In this document: positions 33,421-46,363 of the stretch, in pieces
Numbering within the stretch: position 1 is the first letter of the stretch
How the letters are laid out: each line of letters opens with the position of its first letter
Origin: Psilocybe azurescens
Lineage: Eukaryota > Basidiomycota > Agaricomycetes > Agaricales > Agrocybaceae
Reading direction: 5' to 3'
Length of the DNA: 64,000 nucleotides
Assembly (NCBI GenBank): GCA_023853785.1
Contig: JAJIRX010000492.1
Coordinates: 62,001-126,000 of the forward strand
Made by a program: the position numbers and the translations under genes
Notes under the pieces: model-generated
Seen by the model: the letters and a program-made list of their open reading frames with translations, nothing else
Database searches by the model: none
What the model was told of the DNA's origin: nothing

Positions 33421-34035
33421 TTGTATGAATTCTTCTAGTAGTTCTAACTTTTGCTTATCATGATGTCTTCAGAAATGTGATAGCTTACTTTGGCTATAGC
33501 AAATAACGTAGACAGAGAAATAATAAGTTGCTCTTTCCCAATAATGGAGTAACAATGTGCACATATATGTAGGTAAATTTAAAGATAAGGAGTGAGTCAT
33601 GAAGTAGGTGAGAGTGGGCAGTAGTTATGTAAAGTTACTGAAGAATAGGAAAAAGCAAGAGGTTTTGAAACGTAGCCTTCATACAGAGGGTATCTAGGGC
33701 TACACAAATTCGTCATCTGTAGCTGTTACGAGGTTATTAGCAACATGGAAAACCTGTAAATCTTTGGTGTGTTTTTCTCTCTTCCAGTGAGTATGTGGGC
33801 GATGAGGCTACGCCCGCCATTACGAGTTTTTTCCAGGTCTGTTGTATTACTGAGAACTGAGCACTGGGCCGAGCTCCCAGAGTGTCGACTAGATTAGATA
33901 GCCTGGATCATCCCATCATCTAGCGTCCGCGCATAGTTTATGTGCTAGAGCGCTTTCTATTGAGAAGAACGCTTCGCTATGCCACAAGCCAGCGGATCAC
34001 GAGCCAAGCTCCCCAATGAGAACGCGCTTTGCCTG
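33421..34035. other. Spacer, no gene recognised
   Basis: Begins with TTGTATGAATTCTTCTAG, also found at 26286 beside the leader of copy A, so the duplication extends into it. AAGAACGCTTCGCTATGCCA at 33969 recurs at 36779. No coding signal was seen. Confidence 0.45.
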
Positions 34036-34326
34036 CAATACTATTTTCCCAATTCTACCAGCTGGCCTTTTAGACCAAGAGTACTGCATCAGCTGAGGTT
34101 TGCCAGGCTCAGAAACGGCCCCGATTTGTGTTTTGTGCATGAACCAGGTTCTAACAAGATCGTCAAGGCCTTTCTGTTCGAAACACATGTAGGGCTAATT
34201 GAATCGTTCAGTGATCTCATTTATGCTTCGCAGTGGGCCAGGAAGAACTCGACCCTTACTGATCACAATGTCGTTCTAGCCTTGTGGGGGTTGCAATTGC
34301 AAATCTGGGATAGTCTTGAGCCCTGA
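34036..34326 (+). pseudogene. FunK1 kinase C-terminal fragment
   Basis: The frame reads VLHQLRFARLRNGPD, HEPGSNKIVKAFL, ESFSDLIYASQ and ends after DHNVVLAL...LEP. It matches the C-terminal part of the FunK1 copy at 48.5-48.79 kb (LRQLSFARLNNGPA, EPGLDKIIKAFL, DHDAVLALL). No kinase core is present. It lies between the NACHT leader and Byr4-like copy 3. Confidence 0.8.
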
Positions 34327-34516
34327 ATCGGCCAATACCTACAAGTCGCTTTACATGCATGACACAATGTATATCTTAACAATTCACTACACAAGTATGA
34401 CTTTTGTCCTTGGTACGACGTTCCATACATATTTTTACAAATATTTCTCTCATGTCCTTGCATATTGCCAATTGATAGTTTTTTATTGAATTGGGCCTTT
34501 TGCCCTTGGGTTTGTA

Positions 34517-36187
34517 GTGTGAATGTGGTGCGCTCAGCGTAGCACCCACGAATGTGAAAGGCGAAGATGGCCAAAGCCGACACCGGCGTGGAACTAGATG
34601 TAGAGGGCAGATGCAGGGTACCACCCCACCACCGCACCGCAATTGCGGAGTAACCTCAAGAATGACTTGCTTCAACTTCTCTCCTCGCCTCTACCGTCCT
34701 GCTGCTTCTGGTTAATCTCCCAATCCGAATATCCATCGTCAGGTGCGTCCCCATTCTTACGATCACAACGACGACGACCAACGACAGCGCTCCCCAACCC
34801 AATATCATCATACCTTCCCCTGCCTGGTGTCTGCGGCACGTTCTCACTGCTACCACCCCCTCATCCAAATCCTATCCTCATACCGAGTTTAATGAACCCA
34901 GGAATCTTCCTCTTTATGAGCTTGTAAGGCGTACCGGTCCTTGTCCCCATCCCGCTCGGTACAATTGATCTCTCCCCTCCAACACCAGCGTCCACATTCG
35001 CGCCTCCACGCTGCTGATGCTGTTGCCCTCCTTTTCCCTGCGGCCGCCGGACTCAAAGAACGCTACATCGTCGTTGTCAGCGCCGGTACCATGTGCAACT
35101 CCACTCCTCCCTCCTTCCCCTGTTCGTGCCTTCGATGGAGACTTGGGCCGGAAGTGCACGGTGGAGGAGTAGGTGTGTGCGGTGGCGATCGTGTTGGGGA
35201 CGGAGAATACCGACGACGCGGGCTAGCGGTTCGTCGTCGTTCCCGTTTCCGCGCTGCTCTTGTGGTGCATTGGCGGAGCATGTGCGTATGCGTGTGCGTG
35301 TGAGTGGGGGTGCAGGAAAAGTCCTTGCGGGAGGGTAGGCACCGGGCGGAGGAAACGGGGGCATGGGCATGGGGAGGAAACGGGGGCAAAGGCAGAGACT
35401 GCCGCGCCCTGACCGCGCGCCGCGATTTGGCGGTCACCGTACGGTCTTCCTCGTCCTAGTCGCCGCCGCCGTCCGGGAACAGCCCGAAGTCGTCGTCGTG
35501 GAAGTCGTTGTCGAGCTGCTGCTGTTGGTGCTGGCGGGCCGGAGAACGCAGCAGATCACCATCGTCATAATCAGCGTCCCAGCGAGGGGAAGACGATCCG
35601 ACGCCCAGCAACGGATGCGACACAGCACGGCTGCGCCTGTTATCCGGCGAATTACGCGCGTCTTCGAAATCATCGTCCCAATTCTCCGTCTCCCTGCCCA
35701 CGCCCTATTCCCGACTCCATCCTCCCTTCCATCCTCCCCAACACATCCGCACCACCACCCCCAGTGGCAGCAGTCTTCTCCGGCATCCGCGGAGGCGCAG
35801 ATGCAGACATCGGCACCGACGCAGATGCAAACGCAGACGAATAAGAGAGCATATTCCCCAGCTCGTCCACATCCGCATCCGCATCCCAGTCCTCCGTCAC
35901 CATGCTGCTCGCCACCGACAGCTTCCTGATGTCTCTTTCCCCGGCCCCTCCTCCTCCTTCTCCGGCGTGTGTGTCGCCGCCCTTGTTTCTTGCTAGTCCT
36001 AGAGTTCCCGTGCCCGTTCCCCTGTGCGTCGGGCAGGAACTCGAAGTCGTCGTCCCAGTTCTCCGACGGTTCTACGACACAATTCAGTCCAGTGTAGATG
36101 CAAGATAGACAAACTGATCGTACCAAGTGCGAGCTGGTGCAGCGTCGTCGGTGGCAGGATCGCATGCGCATGGTCAGTAGTAGCCAT
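34517..36187 (-). pseudogene. Byr4-like copy 3, heavily deleted
   Basis: The start is MATTDHAHAI at 36187. PSENWDDDFEF lies at about 36060, then the DAD(V)DELGNML block and ENWDDDFEDARNSPD near 35690. GRGRYDDIGLG and a KLGMRIGFG remnant lie near 34820-34900. Homology to copy 1 stops at about 34517, inside the region corresponding to 11395-11440 of copy 1. The segment matching the Gln-rich exon and the 349-bp intron is largely gone, and frames do not join. It cannot encode the full protein. Confidence 0.75.
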
Positions 36188-36218
<31 letters not shown>

Positions 36219-37760
36219 AATCCCAATGATCAAGTGTCCAGAACTCCTGGTGATAGTATGATAGTAATACAACCACGATGACGATGCCCACAGCTTTCGT
36301 TTCTGTTCATCCATGTGTACGGTGTACGCGCGTGTGTATTCAGCCGTTGTATCCCACGCGGAGAGTAAAAACACGTTAGCGTGAATTCGTCGTCGTCGGT
36401 GTGATGATGATGGTGATGGCGTGGATGGCGTGTCGTGTTGAGCGCCTGACGCCGATTGTGGTATACGTCGTCTGAATCATCCTCGTCGTTGTGGTATCTG
36501 AACCTAAGCCGGATATATGGGGTTTTGTGTTATATATGTTGTTTGGGCGGTAGAATAGGAATGTCATCGTCATGGCTGCCAGTCGGTCGTGGTCGCAGCA
36601 AGAGCCTAACAAACCAAGCCTTGTTTTCCTTTCCGCCGAATTCGGACCAAATTCCCGCGTGGTACTTCCACCAACCCAGTTGCATAGGGTTAGGGTTCTC
36701 CTCACACTGCGGGCTGCCAGCTAGCCAGTGGCAACAAATCACAGCGCTCATATTTAGACACAACAGCGCCCATCACCAAGAACGCTTCGCTATGCCAGTG
36801 CCTGGCGTGCTCTATGAGGAGCTATGCTTGCTGCTCGCCGCTTTCAAAGTTCTCACGGGGTGACCATCAAAAGCCAGCGAATCACGTGGGCTTAGACATT
36901 TTGGTATCGGCAGTAGAGAGAACAAGCTCCCCAATAAAACTTACATCTGAAACATCATCCTCCGTAGTTTTCTTCCCTCTCTCCAGTCTTCTCCAGTGCC
37001 CCAATTCTGCTCTACAGCTGCAGCTGAATAACCCATCCAATCTAAATGATAAGAGCCTCGTGTCGCGCCTCGAGCCTCGAAGCTCGCCCTACACGCATTC
37101 GGCCCATGCTTGAAGCGAAAAGGGAAAGGGAAAGAAAACGAAAGGCTTTGTTCCTGTTCCACTCTGGATTCCTGCTCGCCTGCATATGCCTAGACTAATG
37201 CTTGTGTTCCGATTCGTCGACTACGCGCTTCAGTACAAGCTGCCTGCCAGTCTCTGTCGACGGCGATCCGGCCTATCCGCAACTTGGGACTTGGGGCTTG
37301 CGCCACTGTTACTGCCCTCTGGAGACTGGTTCCAACTTCCTGCTGGTGTTTAACGGACTTTCTCTATTACCAACTTTGCAGTCTAGTCAATGTACTACGC
37401 CTTGTTAACAGGGCGTGTCAGTTCTTCCGCTATCGCCCCACCTTCCATCCCGACTCTCCAGTCTGGGTTGTCGAATCTTGATCTTGATCTTGACCATGCA
37501 CGCGCACAGACATAGCACGAACCCGCACTACACACACAACGTCATTCCACACTCTCTCAATCACCAGTCTGCCTCGTCGATCTCGATTCTGGGCTATAGC
37601 ATTAAAACACGCATAATACTCAACTCTCTGAAGCAGAGTAATTATCGAGTACATCTACCCTCTCGTAGATCTGTGAGGCTGCAGGCGACACCACTTACAA
37701 GCATCCCTTTACCCTGCATTGAAATTGAATCTGAATCTCGGGGTCTCTACTCTAATTCGG
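36188..37760. repeat. Duplicated upstream region of Byr4-like copy 3
   Basis: Same ordered blocks as at 14489-16040, with one insertion near 36776-36930 that carries AAGAACGCTTCGCTATGCCA and AAGCTCCCCAATAAAA, shared with 33969-34020. Confidence 0.7.
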
Positions 37761-39399
37761 TCATATTACCGCTGAGGAGTGGCGAGGTGAAACTTGTGGG
37801 AAGCCCTTCATCTCTAACTGCATCACCACTTACTGTGACTCGCTCCAGATTACACAGGCTTGATCCCACCAACTTTTAAGTAGTTCCCAGCCGCCGTTCT
37901 CCGCCGATCCGATGATAATGTCCGTGTTAGATTATGTATCAGTGAGTCCTAACGTCATTGAAGTGAAAGCTCATTTTTCCATTTCAGTCCACTAAAGATA
38001 TTTAGAGTTAATTTGGGATAAGGCACAAAACAGCGCTGTCTGTGGCATACGAGTGTGGCATGTGGCAACACCACCAAGAATAGATAACAGAGTTATGTTT
38101 GGATCCTGTCGTATCTAATTATGGTTTAACCGAACTTGGGACTGTCCACAAGTGTGGCAGTGTTCGATATCTCAAAGATCTCATGGTATAATATTCTAGT
38201 CACAGAACGGAAGGAATACACAAGGGAGTTACTATAATCGATGTTCGGAAACCCACCAATTCTGTTGGCAGTATCTTTATCATTGCTAAAAGTCCCGAGT
38301 CAGATCTTTCTCCAAGTTGTAGCTTGTGTACTGTAAGCTAGTCATGCCAGTCCGACAAGCCATGGCCGTTACAATAAAATGGCGCTATAAACAGACTCTG
38401 GCATCTAGTTGCTCGGACTGTATATGAAGCGGTGAGCCGTCAAGCTTACATTCACACTCAGGCTGCACACATATACGCTTTCTTGACAATTTTTGAACAT
38501 TCGCTTTTGATTGTGATACCCCGGATCTCGAAAATGGGAGTCATCTTTCTTATTTTACTTTTTCACTTACCATCCGATTATCTGCGGTTCGCGCGCCGGA
38601 AGTTGCTAACGACAATCGAGGTGTTCTGCCTGAATTTTCCCTTGGGCGACGTACTGGCATTGATACTGGCTCCATTCCGTCTGTTCGTGTTCAGAGTGGC
38701 GCAGAGGTCAAAGCGCCGGTACTTCCTGTCATGAAACAGCTTCCTGCTGCCGATGTAGTGACTGCTGATATTGTTGTATAGTTACTTATTCATAGTGCCT
38801 ACTTTCAGGCAAAGGATCAGGCTTAAGCAGCAGTCAAAGGCAGGACGCTTGGCAAAAAAAAACTCTTGTGGTTCATATTCATTGGTCTTTACTTCACCCG
38901 TATTGAATTCTGTCCTTTCAACGCCAACGAACTCATAGCTCGTGGGCATAGGCCCAGTAAAAGTGATGAATACGTTGCAGCTGTTACTATAGATGAGAAA
39001 AAAATGCGTCCCCACCGCATTGTCGTCTCTTCCTATGATGATCTCGAGAGGTGGTGAAAGCGATGAAACTTTTCATTGTCGATACTGCTCAACTCCTCGC
39101 CTAGTGACCTGGTTCGTCTGACTATTTTGAGTTTCAACTACTGCTACAGCTTATTTTTATTATTGTAGCAGCTTTCCAAGCTATATGTCTGTATATACTG
39201 TGTGTACAACTATATTGGATGACCTCTCTCAGTAACGATTTGTAACAAATGGTTCAAGATATCAGAGTATCCTAAATAAGACAGACGCCGCAGCGATGTA
39301 GATTTTTCTTTGACTTATTAAGTTTATCGTGCGTTACATATCGTAGATATTACTGGGATCTCTACATCCTTTCAATTGATTGTTGAAGTGCTGCTTGTC
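37761..39399. other. Gene-poor stretch
   Basis: Short frames only (for example 38432-38734 and 38866-39057 on plus). None has a recognised motif or a convincing exon partner. Confidence 0.4.
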
Positions 39400-42240
39400 G
39401 GCGTCATCTGACTATTTATTCTCCCGGGAAAAGAGCCAATGAAGGGTTCAGTCGTTCGCTGTGTGGACTGCGTAGTTGGGAATCAACTGCGTACGACAGT
39501 CAATCCTGATCGTCAGCGTAAATCAGTGAGGTGTAATGGTGTTATTCTATTTCGGAGAAATTCTTCCACAGAGAGATTCAGGAGTAGCCTCTCGGGTTAG
39601 GGAATGGGATGTGTGTGCAAACTCTTTAACTATAATAGTATTTCCCCATTAAATAAGTTCGAAATCATTTCTCATAATCTCCTTGGTAGTGAGTAAAGCA
39701 TATATATCTAAGTAGATATTATTCTATGCAAATCTGGGGCGATGAGCAAGGCTTCGGACATTCCTCCTTTCGTGCAAATACCGCCTGAGTGGCCTCTGTC
39801 ATCCATTATAGGAAATAATACTTGTGTTATCTATACCTTTTCTGTAACTTGTTGTGTCTTTTCCAAGAAGATGACGATAGAGTTTATAACACTCGCACAG
39901 ACCTGCAATGAGACTAATTTACCCCTTTCCGAAACTGATACAAGTCATCTTGAGCATCGTATAGTTATTTTCCTCCGCCTGACCTGGAAACATCGTAAAA
40001 ATGAGTAGGAAAACTCGTCAGGCCGACTGCATTTTAAGATATCATTCAATGCCTTGAAGTGTACTTATATATGACCTTTTCCTCGGAAAAAAAAAAAATA
40101 TGATGAAGATCACTCTTCCTAAACACGTATCGTGTGCTAAAAGTTAATAATACAATTGCTGTCCAATCGGTCGGTACACCACGCTCTCCATATTTCTCAC
40201 CTGTGAACTGAACATAATAGGAGAATCTTGAATTATACGCCTCCGCAGTCTAGAAGAACAGGTGTCAACTTCATACAGAAATAGGTTAAGAGATTACCGA
40301 TCAGGTGTCATCAGAAATCTGAGAGATCCATTACTTAATAAAGATTATGCTTGTAACGAAATGCTAGTAATGCGCCTATGTAGCTTTCACAAGAGATAAA
40401 AGATGCGGATGAGTGCACGCTGTGCGCACACAGATATCGAAACCCTTGTCAATTGGCTCGGAAACCGGCATTTAAAGTTGGTCCGTGCACCACCACTGTC
40501 TTCCTTCCTTCCCCTTCATACCATTGGCGCTGGAGCATTACTTGTTTTGTACCGTGAGAAATAACATTACAACACAAAGGGATATCTATATACTAGGACC
40601 TCCTTTCCAGGACGATGACGAAGAGAGCCATGCCGCTTCTTATTATTACTGCGACCCCGATTTTTTACAAATCCTTCTCTGTCTAATACATCCGATCATA
40701 GATTCAGACGATAGGGATAAATTTCCGCCCCGAGTGTGTGGCTTAGTTTTTTTCTTTTTCGACCTCGCAGAGATCAGGCACCTGATCGTTTTATCAGCTG
40801 GTTACATTTTCAATTTCTCAACTAATGGAAATCTTGAAGCTGCTGTGCTAAAACTGTTGTTCTCTTTCATGGGGATAATATACACGGAAGAAAGATACCT
40901 GCATGATGCTTTTATGTGTCATTTAATCGCCGTCTCTGGGTGTCAATTCCCACGGTCCAAAATAGATTCCAATCGGCGTCAACTTCCAACTCTTCGAGTA
41001 ATTTGTGGCAACAAACAGTTAATGCGTCAGTCAAAAGACCCCTGTATAGGTAGCCTGGATGCGATATCGGTCAGGCTGATATACGATAGGCACTTATGTA
41101 TAGACATTTACTCCCACACTACTACATCGGACCCTCGCTTATACAGATCGCTCTGCTCTTTCAGTTCTTACCCTTCATCCAACTCGCCCGCCGAACACAC
41201 CTAATTAGCGGTAAAATCGTTGTGGAATTCACAGTCATGCATCAACTGCGTACTGAAGGCAATCGATATTGCCATTGGAAATGAGTGACATTATGTGGTG
41301 TGCATTTCATTCTGGAAGACATATCACATTCTTCCATAAGATTCAGGAGCAACCACTCGAGACAAGGAATGAGAGTGTGTGTACACAGATGTTATCTTAA
41401 CCCTTTAACCATATTAGTATTATCCCTTTGAATAGGCTCGACATCGTCTCTCAGACTCCCTTGTGACGAGTACTGATTATGTAGCAGGGTCAATATTTTT
41501 CCCTCTTAGTGTTGTGTGCTGAGTGGTTTCAGACACGTCTGCTACACATTCCTCGCCTTCATACAATTAGTGCTGGAGTATTATATATTGTGGGAAAATT
41601 ATATTGATGTATCGGTTGTGGTCTCGTTACCTTTAGGAAGATAATGACGGAGTTCATGGTACTCCCACTGTCTCGAAATGTTGCTAATCGAAGTCAGGTT
41701 TCTCTTTTCTAATCCGGTCCACAACTGATGCAAGGCACCTAGCGCTACGAGTGAGAGTATCGAGTGATAAGTACACTCAGGGCCTTGACTTCGTCAATAA
41801 TAAATGCGAACAGAAGGAAAGGCCACATACATATATGTGGCTCTCAAGCAATTAATCGAGCTCTTAAAATACAGTCGGTCGAATCAGTCCGAGGAAAATA
41901 TGATGACGTGAACCCTTCCTATAATTTGAGATCACTACTGAACATGATCGGCAAGTCATCGTCTCATCCGTTCTGGCCTCTGTGGTTGCCATCTTCAATT
42001 AGTATTATGAAGACACTCTGCTGCGTCTCCCATGCCCAACGTCGAGTGCTATTTGACGTAATAACACAAGTGACAATCTGAGATCCGACCTCTTTCATTT
42101 CAGGTCTCATTGAGCGTCAAGTAAATCTTCAATCCATTACACATATCTTGTATGTGTTCCATAGGTTCGGATACTAACCACTTATAGTACACTCTCTTCA
42201 CGTCATTAGCTCCGGGAACTATCAACGCGTACTAACACCA
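39400..42240. repeat. Old diverged repeats, gene-poor
   Basis: Segments at about 39460-39720 and 41220-41480 align in order (ATCAACTGCGTAC, AGATTCAGGAG, GGAATGAGAGTGTGTG-like, TAGTATT(A)TCCC). A second block, CTTCATAC(C)AnT(G)GnGCTGGAG, recurs near 40505 and 41570, and a GGAAGATnATGACG-like block near 39865, 40610 and 41640. This looks like an ancient tandem duplication of a unit of about 1.7 kb. The longest open frame (40485-41204, 239 codons) has no recognised motif and is not kept between copies. Confidence 0.45.
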
Positions 42241-42841
42241 AGTTTCATTTCTTGTATTTTAACTCCTCGGCCACTGTACGATAGTTTATTCTGGAAACGC
42301 GGTCAAGAAGCAGCATTATAGATACTACTTAGATATCGTCCAAATTCGGCATTGATGGATTCCGGCATCCAGCTTGCAAATTCAGCTATAAGTAAGAAAA
42401 AGCCGACGAGTAATCCATTATTCTCTATTTTTACTGTGGAATAGAATAATTCAAAGGAGGTGATGGTTGTGCGCAAATTTGACTCGTGGATGTCTATTCA
42501 CGCGGTCCTAAGGGGGTGGAGAAACCGGCGCTAAATCTCGTACAAGGACGTGCGGGGGGATGGAGAATATAGGAGATAATATGGCTAATGATGTAGTACG
42601 ATGTAATCCTTGTCCTTTTTTGTTTACACAAAAACTCAGCCTTGCCTGGAGAATCACAACGATTTGGACAGGTTCGGGAAAGTATGGGTGTACAGGTACC
42701 GATGCTTCCCGTGGCTTCCTTTTCACGTTAAGACCGTTAATCTTTATTTATTCTTAGAATGGAAGTCTTACGTGCACATTTCCATCTCACACTCGTTATC
42801 GAGGCCGAGAATATCCCATTTGGACGTGTATGCACAGAGCT

Positions 42842-42973
42842 GGACATACAACGTGCTACACGACAGATATGTAATTGACTGACACTAATGAGGAAATCTA
42901 CTTACTGGGACATACAACGTACCACACGACAGATATATAATTGACTGACACTAATGAGGAAATCTATTTACTG
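42842..42973. repeat. Two tandem 66-bp repeats upstream of the intact FunK1 gene
   Basis: GGACATACAACGT...AGGAAATCTA(C/T)TTACTG occurs twice back to back (42842-42907 and 42908-42973) with about four differences. It lies about 95 bp before the TATA box of the FunK1 gene. Confidence 0.85.
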
Positions 42974-43066
42974 AATCACACACATCACAGCAATCTCGGA
43001 AATGTGTTTGCGTCGCATGACTCACGCAATTCGAGGTAGACAACAATAGACAAGGTCTCAAAACCG

Positions 43067-43074
43067 TATAAATA
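43067..43074 (+). promoter_or_regulatory. TATA box of the FunK1 gene
   Basis: TATAAATA lies about 100 bp before a 5' leader intron (43173-43233, GTAAGTAT...ATATCCAG) and 169 bp before the start codon. Confidence 0.5.
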
Positions 43075-43235
43075 CCCTTTGTAAATCCAGTATTCTACAA
43101 CACCGAGGATTTTCTTTACTTCTGTCTTCTCCAACCCCTTGCTTTACATTTCGATCCTACGTTGAATTCTTCGTAAGTATTATCCCAAAGACACTGAGTC
43201 ACGTGCTGAGAATTACTTCACGTGTATATCCAGTA

Positions 43236-45572
43236 ATGGACAACACAATCATCAATAGAAGATTGCACGACCTTCAGGACCTTCACATAAGAGCGCCATC
43301 TCCTCGACGCCGTGGAACAGGCCTGCTGAACCAAAGTGAATATATGATCTCGTCCTCGAGTCGCGCCGCCATCAAGATCGACCTTAAGGAGAAGATCGAA
43401 TACGATGACACAAACGTATTCAAGCGCATGCGTCTCGACAGCATCGATAACGGATTGGTCCAGAAATGTACAGTGGCCATGCTGAAGACCCAGAAAGAAG
43501 ACGTTAATAAGTTGCAAAAACTGATCACGGACGCTTCAGGGAAGAGTGAAGAACAACTTGATCTAGATTCCAAATTAGCTAGGGATGAAGCCAACAAAAC
43601 TGGCAGCCGCGATCGTAAAACCGCAGATGAGAAGCAAATGTATGCACCTTTGGTATGTGTGGTTCAATCATAGTCTTCGCATCCGTCAATATGACTGAGA
43701 TATATTTTTTCAAGGGTCGAATTTTTGCTGCCATAGCAAACTTCAAACTCCCTGACGACCGTAAACAAGGACCGACACGGTTATTTCATAGCACCGACAA
43801 TATGAAGCTGAAGGCAGATGAGCCACATATGTTCGGATTCCCTGTTCTGGGCCCAGATTTTGAAGTCACTCCTTGTGGTATTGATATCTCCACATCTAAG
43901 CTTTGGAGAGATAGAGACGCTTTTGGCGAAGTAAAGCCGTCAAGGAAGCAAGGTCCCAAGGCGAACTCACCCAATACCATCCCTGGTATCGTATCCCAAT
44001 GTGCTGACTATGCAAGATTATTTATGTCGGGACGCCCTTTTATGCTCTACTGCACGGGCCTCCTCATCTTTGGTAGCCAGTTCTGCGTAGGCATCTTCGA
44101 TCGTGATGGTATCACTTTCTCGCCAATTCATGACATGTTCACTGAGACAGAAATATTCGTTCGCGTCGTTCGCGCCATTACTCATGAGCTCACAATTCAA
44201 GAGCTAGGCTTCGATCCCACCGTCCGCGTATTATCCGATAACGAGACCTCACAGCTTACCGGTGCACCTAAAGGTGGATATCCCTCTGCTGTCATATCCC
44301 ATATTGGCAGCAGCTCGCGTCTTTGGTGCACCGTTGGCCCTCCTATGTGGACATCGGTGTCACTTCTGGGACGTGGGACTGCAGTCTGGCGCGTCAGAGA
44401 GTACTTAGCTCCGTCGGCGAACTCTAGAAGAACCAAATTGATTGGAAATGTTATGATTATGAAGACTTCATGGCGCAGTAGCGCCAGGAATAGAGAATCT
44501 GACATATACCAGACTGTTCAGCAACCAATCAAAGGCCTTGCCAAATTTGAATGCGGAGGGGATGTTTATTTCGCCGATGGAAAGCCTATTACTGTCCGAA
44601 ATCTAAGGAACCTGTCCTCACACAGAGATCTTGGCGACATCGACTCCGAATCGAAGAACCCAACTCCTGTCCTGCACCGTCTTGTTCTTGGGACTGTTGG
44701 AAAACCTTTGTGGCAGTATGAATCAGAGATTGAACTGCTGACTGGATTTCGCGATGCCCTTCTCGGTGAGTTTTCCACATTTTAACCCGAATAAACTTAC
44801 ATGTGTATATCCCCATGTATCAGGCCATAGAGCTCTGTATGAGCAAGGCATCCTTCATCGAGACATTTCAGCTGGTAATGTTCTGCTGTCGACAGCACAG
44901 GATGAAAATTTCAGGGGATTCATTACGGACCTTGACTTTGCGCACGTCACCCATGATACGCTAGTACTGCGAGTACCTGAAGTGGACTTTTCAAGCTCCG
45001 GAGCTGATGGCAGGGGATCTTCCGTTGCAATGCCTGTAAGAACGGAAGCAACGCGTCGAGGTGCTGTCATGACTGTAAGTTATGTTTCATAGCTTCCTAT
45101 CTGTTTTTCGTATAATTAAATCCAGCTCTCTAAGGGTACAGCACAGTTCATGGCACGCGATTTATTGATAGACGAAGACATCCACCACGGGGTCAGGCAC
45201 GATGTCGAATCTTTCATCTGGGTATTTTCGTATTGCTTAATGAGAAACCTGTATGATCATGCATCGAAGAGTAAAGATGAGGCCATTCGAGGTCAGAAGG
45301 ATAGCTTTTCGGAGATATATCGACTCGCCTTTGGCCAAACCACATATAAGCAAATATCCACCTTCCGAAACGCGGAATGTTTTACTTTGGAGTTTCCTCG
45401 CGACAAGGACGTAGCCAATATTGTGGCAGCTTTCATGTCAAAACCCTTGATTGCTCTTGTTATTAACCTCGGTGACATTATTCATTATGGTATAGGAAAG
45501 AGAGTTAGGAATCCCATCGATCACGAAGCTGTTCTGGAGGCGGTCAAAAAGACGATTTTAGAAATCCAGTAA
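43236..45572 (+). CDS. FunK1-type fungal protein kinase, apparently intact
   Basis: Four coding exons join in phase: 43236-43652, 43715-44765, 44824-45074 (extending to the GTAAGT donor) and 45126-45572, with introns of 62, 58 and 51 bp. The start is MDNTIINRRLHDLQ, just after a probable leader intron. The N-terminal part has the FunK1-specific WRDRDAFGEVKPS and YARLFMSGRPFML segments. The kinase core has an MIMKTSW segment as the likely ATP-binding Lys strand, VLHRLVLGTVGKPLW, the catalytic loop LHRDISAGNVLL, and ITDLDFA in place of DFG. GTAQFMA, HGVRHDVES and IWVFSYCLMRNL follow. At about 720 residues it has the family's typical size. FunK1 kinases are expanded in mushrooms and linked to multicellular development. 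The substrate is unknown. Confidence 0.9.
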
Positions 45573-46363
45573 TTCCGTAGAGGAGATTCGGTGTTTGAAC
45601 AGCAAGGGAATACTAGCCAAGCGCAGATAGATACAATATCTACATCTGTGCTCATAATGTACTTCTGAATGATGATGCAATGGATATCTCCCCAAATTTC
45701 TCTAAAATGAGCTTTGTGGCATCCTTGCTGATTACACACCAGTATGTTGCTAAAATAAAGAACTTTATTGCATCAGCTTTAAATAAGATTTTCAACGATC
45801 CAAAGGAGGCATTCTAGCCCAAACTTGATGAAAGAGACATGTATAACCCTCTAGTACGCTCGGCAGTGTTGAGCGCCGGATCCGAATGGCGAAAGTGTAT
45901 ATGACAAGATTCACAATGCCTTGGTGATTCTGTCGCCACTCTTACAAGGAATGTAATAGTAGAGCATCTTTTCCGTGCTTCAGGGAGCAGATATGATAAG
46001 TAACCTCTGCTCGATTACAATGGGCAAGAAGGGCATAAGAAACTTCTCATGCTATGACTATCAATGATCACATGATCCTTTCTTTGCCTTACTTGGCCAC
46101 CGCTGTGCGTGACGTAACGAGTCTTCACTCATCCCGAAAATTAACTGGTCAAGTAGCAATGTAGTTATTTCCCAACTGACTTTAACAGTCTACTAAGGAG
46201 AAAAACCTGCCCTACCAGCCCCTCCATTTTCTCCTCCCAGAATAAAGTGAAAAGTGGTGTAGAGGGTCACGTAGAATGTGCCGGTCCTCATGAAAAGCTA
46301 TGTATGACCCTCTAATGACCTTATCTCCCACAAATATACACTTTCCATATGTTAATTGAATGT
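45573..46363. other. Intergenic stretch
   Basis: No gene recognised. A short minus frame at 46457-46212 overlaps the next pseudogene's 5' end and is not convincing. Confidence 0.5.

Noticed and set aside
40485..41204. 239-codon frame as a protein gene
   Set aside because: No motif, no conservation of the frame in the related repeat copies, and unremarkable codon context.
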